Of a stretch of DNA of 64,000 nt, positions 58,127 to 64,000 are shown in pieces. Source of the DNA: Streptomyces sp. NBC_00083. Lineage in GTDB: Bacteria; Actinomycetota; Actinomycetes; Streptomycetales; Streptomycetaceae. A program made the position numbers and the translations under genes. The notes under the pieces are model-generated. The model searched no databases and was not told the origin of the DNA. It was given only the letters and a program-made list of their open reading frames with translations. Position 1 is the first letter of the stretch, and every line of letters begins with the position of its first letter. The DNA lies in NCBI RefSeq assembly GCF_026343295.1, contig NZ_JAPELY010000001.1, positions 2,790,001 through 2,854,000 of the forward strand, read 5' to 3'.

Positions 58127-59392
58127 ATGCCCACACGAACCCCGCTCGCCCGCCCCGACGCCCGCCCCACGGGTCCGGACGACACCCCTCAACTCGACGT
58201 CGCACAGGCGCTGTTGGCCCTCCTCGGTGAAACCACCACGGAGCCGCGCCCCGACCCGCAGCTCGAAGCCCTCACCCTCACCGTCTCCGCCGACCTGCCC
58301 GTCCTGCTGTGGGGCGAACCCGGCATCGGCAAGACCGCGGCCCTGACCCAACTGGCCGCCGCCCTCGACCTCCCCCTGACCACCGTGATCGCCAGCGTGC
58401 ACGAGCCGTCCGACTTCTCCGGGCTTCCGGTCATCGGCGACGACCCCGCGGAACAGGGCGTCCCGATGGCGCCGCCGGACTGGGCCGTACGACTCGTACG
58501 GGCCGGCCGCGGACTGCTCTTCCTCGACGAACTGTCCACCGCGCCACCCGCGGTGCAGGCCGCGCTGCTCCGTCTCGTCCTGGAGCGGCGTATCGGAGCC
58601 CTTCAACTCCCGCCCGGCGTAAGGATCGTGGCCGCGGCCAACCCGCGGTCCTCGGCCGCCGACGGGTGGGAGCTGAGCCCCCCGCTCGCGAACAGGTTCG
58701 TGCACCTGCAGTGGACCCACGACCACGACGTCGTCGTACGCGGCCTCGGCGGTACCTGGCCACGGGCCACCCTGCCCCGCCTCGACCGGGAGAAGCTGCC
58801 CGAGGCCGTGGCCTTCGCGCGCCGCGCCGTGTGCGGGCTGCTCGCCGCCCGGCCCTCCCTCGTCCACCAGATGCCCAGCAGCGAGAGCCGCCGCGGCGGT
58901 CCGTGGCCCTCGCCCCGCAGCTGGGAGATGACGTTGCGCCTGACCGCCTTCGCCACCGCCGCCGGTGTCTCCCGCGACGTACTCTCCCTGCTGGTCAGGG
59001 GCACCGTCGGCGACGGGCCCGGCCTCGAATTCCTGGCCGGGCTCGACCGTATGGATCTCCCGGACCCCGAGGACCTGCTCGCCGACCCGGCGGCCGCCAC
59101 CCTGCCCGAGCGCGGGGACCTGCGCCAGGCCGTACTCGACGCGGTGGTGGCGGCGGTACGCGGACGCCCCGACGAGGCCCGCTGGGACGCGGCCTGGGCG
59201 ATTCTGGTCGACGCGCTGGAGAGCGGGCCCCCGGACCTGGTGGTCGTGCCGGCGACCACCCTGGCTTCGGTGCGCGAACCGGGCTGGGACGTACCGGTGG
59301 CGATCGAGCGCCTCGCCGGAGCGGTCTCCCTGTCGCGACGCGCCGACGACGCGGCGGCCCGCGCGCGTGCCGCCGGGAAGGGACGCCGATGA
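58127..59392 (+). CDS. MoxR-type AAA+ ATPase
   Basis: This 421-residue protein has Walker A GEPGIGKT at 63-70, a Walker B/DExx segment GLLFLDELSTAPPAVQAALL and a sensor-1 NPRSS. An arginine-rich second region follows, fitting the MoxR branch. Unlike classical MoxR proteins it has a long C-terminal domain. MoxR ATPases act as chaperones that insert cofactors or assemble complexes with VWA proteins. The next gene is a VWA protein starting inside this stop codon (ATGA), so the two form a MoxR-VWA pair. Confidence 0.9.
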   Translation: MPTRTPLARPDARPTGPDDTPQLDVAQALLALLGETTTEPRPDPQLEALTLTVSADLPVLLWGEPGIGKTAALTQLAAALDLPLTTVIASVHEPSDFSGLPVIGDDPAEQGVPMAPPDWAVRLVRAGRGLLFLDELSTAPPAVQAALLRLVLERRIGALQLPPGVRIVAAANPRSSAADGWELSPPLANRFVHLQWTHDHDVVVRGLGGTWPRATLPRLDREKLPEAVAFARRAVCGLLAARPSLVHQMPSSESRRGGPWPSPRSWEMTLRLTAFATAAGVSRDVLSLLVRGTVGDGPGLEFLAGLDRMDLPDPEDLLADPAAATLPERGDLRQAVLDAVVAAVRGRPDEARWDAAWAILVDALESGPPDLVVVPATTLASVREPGWDVPVAIERLAGAVSLSRRADDAAARARAAGKGRR

Positions 59393-60897
59393 GCCCGCAC
59401 ACATCAGCCGCATCGGCCGCGTCCGCCGCAATTGACACACCCGCCGCACCCGCCGCGCCGGTCGCAGCGGTCACATCCGCCGCGCCCGACACCCCCGCCG
59501 TGTCCGACACATCCGCCGCGCCCGACACCCCCGCCGTGTCCGACACATCCGCCGTGCCCGACACATCCGACGTGCCGGTCGCACCCGCCGCACCCGACAC
59601 GGCAGACGCGCCGGTCGCACCCGCCGCATTCATCGCACCCGTCCCGCCCGGGGCACTCGCACTCGACTACGACAAGCTCTTCGCCGCACGGCTGCACGCC
59701 GCCAGGGTCCGCCCCTATCTCGCGGCGGCGCTCTTCGCGCTGCACCCCGTGGAGTCGCGGCGCGTCCCCACCATGGGCGTCGACCGGCACTGGCGGTGCT
59801 ACGTGTCGCCCGCCTTCGTGGCCCGCACGCCGGCCGAGGAACTCGCCGCCGTATGGGTGCACGAGGTGTCGCACCTGCTCCGCGACCACCACGGGCGAAG
59901 CGACCGGCTCGCACGCGAGCACGGGCTGACCGGGCCTGCCCAGCGTCTGCGGATGAACGTCGCCGCCGACTGCGAGATCAACGACGACGTGTACGGAGAC
60001 GGCCTCGTCCGGCCCTCATGGGTGGTCGAACCCGAATCCCTCGGCCTGCGCCGCGGCGAGCTCATGGAGGAGTACCTCCTCGCCTTCGGGCTCGGCCCGA
60101 GCACCCAGCTGACGGCCTGGCTCGACTGCGGCAGCGGGGCCGACGGACTCGACCGGGAGTGGGAGCTGGGGCCCGACGGCGCACACGGACTGAGCGACCA
60201 CGAGCGCGACGCGATCCGCTTCCGGGTGGCCCAGGGCATCACGGGGCGGCCCGGCACCGCGACGAAGGGATGGCGCAGATGGGCCGAGGAGGCCTTCCAT
60301 CCGCCGCAGGCGTGGCGCGAGTTGCTGGGGGCGGCGCTCCGCTCGGCCGCCTCGGCGGCGGGCGCCGGTCAGGACTACACGTACGGCCGGCCGTCGAGGC
60401 GCTCGTCCGGGATGCCGCGCGTCGTGCTGCCCAGCCTGCGCGCCAAACCGCCGAGGGTCAGCGTGGTGGTCGACACCTCCGCGTCGGTCTGCGACGCCGA
60501 ACTGGGCAGCGCGCTCCTGGAGGTGGCGGCGATCTCCCAAGCCCTGGGCGGGCGTCGAGACCTGGTCGGCGTGCTGTCGTGCGACGCCGCGGCGGGTTTC
60601 GTGCACTCGCTGTGCCGCGGTGAGGGAATCCCGCTGGTGGGCGGGGGAGGTACGGACCTGCGCGAGGGGTTCGCCAGAGCCCTCGCGGCCAGACCCCGCC
60701 CGGATGTCGTCGTCGTCCTCACCGACGGCCAGACCCCCTGGCCTGCCACGCGTCCACCCTGCCGGACCGTGGTGGGGCTCTTTCCACGAGGTGGCGGGCG
60801 CTCGTCGTGGAAAGAGAACGACCCGGACCACATACCGGACGCCGCGCCGGAGTGGGCGCGCGTGGTGAAGATCGGTACGCCGTCCCGCGGGCGGTGA
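59389..60897 (+). CDS. VWA-domain protein with an HExxH metallopeptidase-like domain
   Basis: This 502-residue protein has an N-terminal Ala/Pro/Thr/Asp-rich linker (about 1-85). A domain with HEVSH at 158-162 follows (VWVHEVSHLLRDHHG), the zinc-binding pattern of gluzincins. The C-terminal VWA domain has D362-T-S-A-S366 (MIDAS), then GGGGTDLREG and DVVVVLTDGQTPW. Proteins of this DUF2201-like architecture pair with MoxR ATPases. The HEVSH may be catalytic or only bind metal. The gene overlaps the ATPase by 4 nt. An exact 36-bp repeat expands the linker. Confidence 0.88.
   Translation: MSPHTSAASAASAAIDTPAAPAAPVAAVTSAAPDTPAVSDTSAAPDTPAVSDTSAVPDTSDVPVAPAAPDTADAPVAPAAFIAPVPPGALALDYDKLFAARLHAARVRPYLAAALFALHPVESRRVPTMGVDRHWRCYVSPAFVARTPAEELAAVWVHEVSHLLRDHHGRSDRLAREHGLTGPAQRLRMNVAADCEINDDVYGDGLVRPSWVVEPESLGLRRGELMEEYLLAFGLGPSTQLTAWLDCGSGADGLDREWELGPDGAHGLSDHERDAIRFRVAQGITGRPGTATKGWRRWAEEAFHPPQAWRELLGAALRSAASAAGAGQDYTYGRPSRRSSGMPRVVLPSLRAKPPRVSVVVDTSASVCDAELGSALLEVAAISQALGGRRDLVGVLSCDAAAGFVHSLCRGEGIPLVGGGGTDLREGFARALAARPRPDVVVVLTDGQTPWPATRPPCRTVVGLFPRGGGRSSWKENDPDHIPDAAPEWARVVKIGTPSRGR
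59481..59552 (+). repeat. 36-bp exact tandem duplication in the VWA linker
   Basis: Bases 59481-59516 and 59517-59552 are identical (CGCGCCCGACACCCCCGC...CATCCGC) and a partial third follows. They encode repeated APDTPAVSDTSA in the linker. The unit is in frame, so copy number can vary without harm. Confidence 0.85.
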
Positions 60898-60989
60898 ACT
60901 CGGCGCCGCGCGGCGGATGAAGAGGAGAGAGGCGCTCGGTACCGGTGTCGTCCGGAGCGCTCTCGACAGGCTGCCCGATCAGCACCTTC

Positions 60990-61018
60990 GGCGGCCCGCG
61001 GCGGGGCCGGGGGCCGCC
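60990..61018. terminator. Hairpin between convergent VWA and DUF5133 genes
   Basis: GGCGGCCC (60990-60997) and GGGCCGCC (61011-61018) form a perfect 8-bp stem with a 13-nt loop. Confidence 0.6.
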
Positions 61019-61031
61019 CTGGGGAGGTCTG

Positions 61032-61259
61032 TCAGGCTGTGAGCACCGAGTCGTCGAAGGTGCGCGCACCGGGCAGCCGGTGCCGCGCGGCGATCACGGC
61101 GGCGTCGATGTCCCGCGTGCCCGTCGACACACACAGGGTGTAGGTCACGTCGTCCAGCCGTTGCCGCGTCGATTCGTCGCCGTCGGCGGCGTTCAGCACG
61201 ACGAGCGCCTCGTACTCGTCGAGCAGATCACGGAGCACTGCCGGATGCGCCATCAGCAT
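61032..61259 (-). CDS. Small DUF5133-like protein
   Basis: This 75-residue protein begins MLMAHPAVLRDLLDEYEALV and continues with QRLDDVTYTLCVSTGTRDIDAAVIAARHRLPGAR. Length and wording match the streptomycete DUF5133 family, whose role is unknown. Two ATGs (61259, 61253) are possible. It is convergent with the VWA gene. Confidence 0.85.
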   Translation of the reverse strand: MLMAHPAVLRDLLDEYEALVVLNAADGDESTRQRLDDVTYTLCVSTGTRDIDAAVIAARHRLPGARTFDDSVLTA

Positions 61260-61358
61260 GAGTGGGGACCTCTCCAGTCGACACGGTCACGATGTGTGTC
61301 ATCTGGTGCCCCCCTTTCCCGGACCTACACGTAGCGACCACAACGCGCTGGACGTGAT

Positions 61359-61418
61359 GTGTGGGCACGCTCTATGTGGGCGCCCGCTATGTGCGCGCGT
61401 CCTGTGTGTGCGTGGCGT
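61359..61418 (+). repeat. 15-bp tandem repeat, four units, upstream of the DUF6817-like gene
   Basis: GTGTGGGCACGCTCT, ATGTGGGCGCCCGCT, ATGTGCGCGCGTCCT and GTGTGTGCGTGGCGT abut each other. In the frame that later becomes the downstream gene they read VWARS-MWAPA-MCARP-VCAWR, but an upstream start is not supported. Confidence 0.65.
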
Positions 61419-61502
61419 GTGGGCGCGACCCAGGACGGCCTGTGGCGCGCGCCACGGGGCGCCCCGCGGTTCGACCGTACGGAACGGGGGAACGTCACGG
61501 GC

Positions 61503-62042
61503 GTGAACGCGCAAGCGCTGAGCCTTCTGGAGCGGGCCGGGGCCGCGGAGGTCGAGCATCCGGGCGGCACCCTGCTCGCACACCTGCGCAGGACCGGCGA
61601 CCTGCTGGCCTCCTGGGGTGCCCGGCCGGCGCTCGCCACGGCCGGACTGTGCCACGCCCTCTACGGGACCGACGGGTTCGCCACGGCGCTGGCCGGCCTG
61701 GAGCGCCGGACGGAGATCGCCGACGCCATCGGCGCCGAGGCCGAGGAGATCGTGTACGTCTACGCCTCGTGTGACCGAACGACCGCCTACCGCGAACTCG
61801 CCCTGGAGGACGGGCTGTTCGTGGATCGCTTCACCGGCGCGCACAGCCGTCCGGGGCCCGGCACCCGCCGGGACTTCGCCGAACTCACCGCCGCCAACGA
61901 GCTGGACCTCGCCACGGTCGCTCCGGGCTTCCGCGCCGACCACGCGGCCGGCCTGCTCACCCTGTTCACCCGGTGGCGCCCGCTGCTCTCGGAGCCGGCG
62001 TGGGCCCACTGCCGGCGCGTGCTGGACGCGACCGGCGGCTGA
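61503..62042 (+). CDS. DUF6817-like protein
   Basis: This 179-residue protein, read from GTG 61503, has an all-helical look with the segments HPGGTLLAHLRRTGDLLASWGARPALATAGLCHALYGTDGF and YVYASCDRTTAYRELALEDGLF. The H...L.H pattern near residue 20-60 (HPGGTLLAHL, CHALYG) resembles HD-type helical proteins; the family is probably DUF6817. No function is known. GGGGGA lies upstream. It is convergent with the FAD subunit gene. Confidence 0.72.
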   Translation: MNAQALSLLERAGAAEVEHPGGTLLAHLRRTGDLLASWGARPALATAGLCHALYGTDGFATALAGLERRTEIADAIGAEAEEIVYVYASCDRTTAYRELALEDGLFVDRFTGAHSRPGPGTRRDFAELTAANELDLATVAPGFRADHAAGLLTLFTRWRPLLSEPAWAHCRRVLDATGG

Positions 62043-62065
62043 ACGCGGTCGGGGCCCCGGACGGC

Positions 62066-63061
62066 TCAGGACGGGCGGGGCCGCGCGGTCAGCGAGCCCA
62101 GCATCTCGCGGGCCAGCCCGCGCGCCAGGTCCACCTTGTAGCCGTTGTGCCGCAGCGGAACGGCGTCGGCCAGCTCGGCCTCCACGGCCTGCGCGACGGA
62201 CTCGGCGGTCGGTGTGGTCCCCAGCAGCGCCGCCTCGGTGCGACGGGCGCGCCAGGGCCGGTGGGCGAGCCCGCCGAACGCGACGGCGATGTGGTCCACC
62301 ACGCCGCGCTCCAGGTGCAGCACCGTGGCGACGGAGGCCAGCGCGAACGTGTGGCCCGCCCGGTCCCGCGCCTTGCGGTAGCGGGAGACGGTCCCCTCGG
62401 GCAGGGGCGGCACCAGAACGCCGGTGACGAGTTCACCGGGCCGCAGCACCGTGTCCTGTTCGGGCCGTTCCTGCGGCAGCCGCAGGAACTCGGCCACCGG
62501 CACGCTGCGGATCCCTGTGGAACAGGCCAGCTCGACCGAGGCGTCGAGTGCCGCGAGCGCCACCGCCAGGTCGGAGGGGTGGGTGGCCACGCAGTGGGGC
62601 GAGTGACCGAAGATCGCGTGGTCGCGGTTGACTCCGTCGAGCGCTCCGCAGCCACTGCCGGGCACCCTCTTGTTGCACGGCTTCGACAGGTCCTGGAAAT
62701 AGTCGCACCGGGTGCGCTGCAGGAGGTTCCCCGCGGTGGTCGCCATGTTGCGCAGCTGATCGGAGGCGCCGCTGAGCAGCGCCTGCGACAGCACGGGACG
62801 GCGCCCGCGCACCGCCGGATGTGCGGCGAGATCGCTGTTGCGCACGGTCGCCCCGACCCTCAGCGAACCGTCCGCCTGCTCCTCGATCAGGTCCAGGGGC
62901 AGCCGGGTGATGTCGACGACGACGTCGGGGCGGTCGATGCCCTGGCGCATCAGGTCGACGAGGTTGGTGCCACCGCCCAGGTAGCGGGCCTCGGAACGTC
63001 CGCCGTGGGCGGCGGTCGCCTCCGTGACGCTGCTCGGGCACACATAGGCGACCGGCTTCAT
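62066..63061 (-). CDS. FAD-binding subunit of a xanthine dehydrogenase-type enzyme
   Basis: This 331-residue protein has the CO dehydrogenase medium-subunit FAD pattern: YLGGGTNLVDLMRQGI, IGATVRNSDLA-like VGATVRNSDLAAHP, MATTAGNLLQRTRC (FAD pyrophosphate loop) and CDYFQDL...PCNKR, Cys residues that in PaoB/YagS-type proteins bind an extra 4Fe-4S cluster. The C-terminal 'RARRTEAALLG' is typical. It starts within the stop of the 2Fe-2S gene. The Mo-binding catalytic subunit should follow downstream but DUF6817 is found there instead. Confidence 0.9.
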   Translation of the reverse strand: MKPVAYVCPSSVTEATAAHGGRSEARYLGGGTNLVDLMRQGIDRPDVVVDITRLPLDLIEEQADGSLRVGATVRNSDLAAHPAVRGRRPVLSQALLSGASDQLRNMATTAGNLLQRTRCDYFQDLSKPCNKRVPGSGCGALDGVNRDHAIFGHSPHCVATHPSDLAVALAALDASVELACSTGIRSVPVAEFLRLPQERPEQDTVLRPGELVTGVLVPPLPEGTVSRYRKARDRAGHTFALASVATVLHLERGVVDHIAVAFGGLAHRPWRARRTEAALLGTTPTAESVAQAVEAELADAVPLRHNGYKVDLARGLAREMLGSLTARPRPS

Positions 63062-63738
63062 GTGGTCACCTCCTGTATGGCCATCCCCTGGGGGGGCGCC
63101 TCCTGTGGGGGCGCGGGCCGTGCGTCCGCGTCCTGGGTGTCCGGGCCCCGCGGATCCAGGTCCTGCAGCGCCTCGGTGATGCTCGGATAGGCGCCGCACC
63201 GGCACAGGTTGCCGCTGAGCTGTTCGCGGACCTCGACGGCGGTCAACTGCACCGCGGCCTCGGCCGGCAGGTCCATTTCGCTGACGACGCCGGACTGGCC
63301 CGCCCCGGCTCCGGCGGGCGTACCCGCGGACGCGGGCGGCATGCCGGGGGCGCAGTAGCCGCACCGCGCGGTGTCCCGGTCGGGCCCGGGGCTGCGCAGC
63401 GGATGACGGTCGTCCTCAGGGCCGACGGGGGCGGCCAGACCCTCGATCGTGACGATCTCGCGTCCCTCTTGGCCGATGGCCAGGAGCAGACAACTGGCGA
63501 CGCGGCGGCCGTCGATCAGCACCGCACACGCCTCGCAGCCGCCGTCGTCGCAGCCCCTCCCCGAGCCGGTCAGGCCCAGGTTGTCGCGAAGACACTCCAA
63601 GAGGGTGACGCGGTGGTCCAGTTCGACCCTGTGGGTGATGTCGTTCACCCGCAGGGTCACCTGCGACTCGGTCGCGCCCGGTTCGGTCTGGGCGCCCGGT
63701 GCCGGGCCCCCGTCGCTCAGGCCGTGTCTAGGTTCCAT
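63058..63738 (-). CDS. 2Fe-2S subunit of a xanthine dehydrogenase-type enzyme
   Basis: This 226-residue protein carries two [2Fe-2S] patterns. The plant-type set is GRGCDDGGCEACAVLIDGRRVASC. The second, helical set is TARCGYCAPGM and GNLCRCGAYPSITEAL. In family members the first motif of the second set is usually QCGFCTPGM; Arg-Cys-Gly-Tyr-Cys-Ala is a variant. A Pro/Gly-rich tail of ~35 residues follows, with another insertion (SAGTPAGAGAG). It overlaps the FAD subunit gene. Electron transfer from a Mo site to FAD is the expected role. Confidence 0.9.
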   Translation of the reverse strand: MEPRHGLSDGGPAPGAQTEPGATESQVTLRVNDITHRVELDHRVTLLECLRDNLGLTGSGRGCDDGGCEACAVLIDGRRVASCLLLAIGQEGREIVTIEGLAAPVGPEDDRHPLRSPGPDRDTARCGYCAPGMPPASAGTPAGAGAGQSGVVSEMDLPAEAAVQLTAVEVREQLSGNLCRCGAYPSITEALQDLDPRGPDTQDADARPAPPQEAPPQGMAIQEVTT

Positions 63739-63831
63739 CGTCGTGGGCTCCTCGATCCGGACAGTCGGCAGCTTGACCGCGTTCCCACCCTCGCCCAGCT
63801 CACCTCCTCCGGCATCTTGAGCGCCGCCCAG

Positions 63832-64000
63832 TCAGTGGTCGCCGGGCGCCGGCGACGGCGCGAGCCCGTCGGCGACCAGTCCCGCCAGGACCGCCTGACC
63901 CAGGGCGTGCACGGCGGACTGGGGACGCACCATCACCGTGAACTCCTTGATCCGGCCGGACTCGTCGAAGTGGAGCAGATCGATGCCGTGGATCTCCTTG
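63832..64000 (-). CDS. C-terminal end of an NTF2-like/SnoaL-type protein (right-truncated)
   Basis: Only the last 55 codons are inside the window. They read HGIDLLHFDESGRIKEFTVMVRP, then AVHALGQAVLAGLVADG, and end before a TGA at 63832. The 'D..G+I.EF.VMVRP' element is typical of nuclear-transport-factor-2-like proteins including polyketide cyclases and ketosteroid-isomerase-like enzymes. The catalytic part lies outside, so no function can be given. Confidence 0.7.
   Translation of the reverse strand, partial: KEIHGIDLLHFDESGRIKEFTVMVRPQSAVHALGQAVLAGLVADGLAPSPAPGDH

Noticed and set aside
1..64000. tRNA or rRNA genes
   Set aside because: No cloverleaf with a T-loop GTTC-type sequence or rRNA-like stretch was visible by eye; a covariance-model search could not be run.

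Overview
The window is high-GC actinobacterial DNA. Third codon positions are almost always G/C, GTG starts are common, and most genes have GGAGG-like ribosome binding sites. Chaplin, TerD, DUF5133-like, CYP105-type P450/ferredoxin, mycothiol-dependent isomerase and Tat/lipobox genes all point to Streptomyces or a close relative. It reads as accessory or chromosome-arm sequence: one truncated biosynthetic cluster, then many small transcription units for secreted proteins, regulators, redox enzymes and transporters. I found no rRNA, tRNA, CRISPR array or intact transposase.

Region 1 (1-10.6 kb) is the right-hand end of a nonribosomal peptide synthetase (NRPS) cluster on the + strand. It holds the C-terminal end of a condensation-domain protein, a terminator-like hairpin, then a tightly coupled four-gene operon: C-A-T, stand-alone A-T, stand-alone A-T, and a last protein C-(A remnant)-T-SDR. 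The last protein keeps only the C-terminal subdomain of an adenylation domain and ends in a short-chain dehydrogenase/reductase-like domain. A separate condensation-like protein lies far away at 49.2-50.6 kb.

Region 2 (10.7-28 kb) carries secreted and envelope functions: a lipase-maturation-factor homologue, an I36 protease inhibitor, TerD, GNAT, a trypsin-like protease, a class A beta-lactamase, a P-loop kinase, a cupin, a pierisin/Scabin-like ADP-ribosyltransferase, a Tat lipoprotein with an M15-like end, a thioredoxin-fold protein without CxxC, a SpoIIE-type phosphatase, a maleylpyruvate-isomerase-family protein, an MFS remnant, an RpiR regulator, and a copper-associated pair (small Met/His membrane protein plus DUF305) behind a possible CsoR-like site.

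Region 3 (28-35 kb) has two P450-ferredoxin pairs, each with a divergent TetR gene and a palindromic operator. Next to them is a YrdC/YciO-like protein paired with a short AlaRS-like protein that has no editing or C-Ala domain.

Region 4 (35-48.5 kb) has a glycine-zipper protein, an aromatic-hydroxylase-type flavoprotein, a Tat-exported metallophosphoesterase, an SH3-like secreted protein, a secreted cyclophilin, an esterase-D/antigen-85-like hydrolase, a DUF4345/TetR divergent pair, an ABC exporter, a chaplin, and a run of four small envelope proteins.

Region 5 (49-64 kb) has the orphan condensation protein, a Cys-rich membrane-anchored protein, an FtsW/RodA homologue, an MFS/P450 pair, a three-gene MoxR-ATPase/VWA-metalloprotein system whose first gene is split by a +1 frame change, a DUF5133-like protein, a DUF6817-like protein, the 2Fe-2S and FAD subunits of a xanthine-dehydrogenase-type enzyme without a molybdenum subunit, and the end of an NTF2-like gene. 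Degenerate 15-bp tandem repeats recur at six places, mostly between genes.
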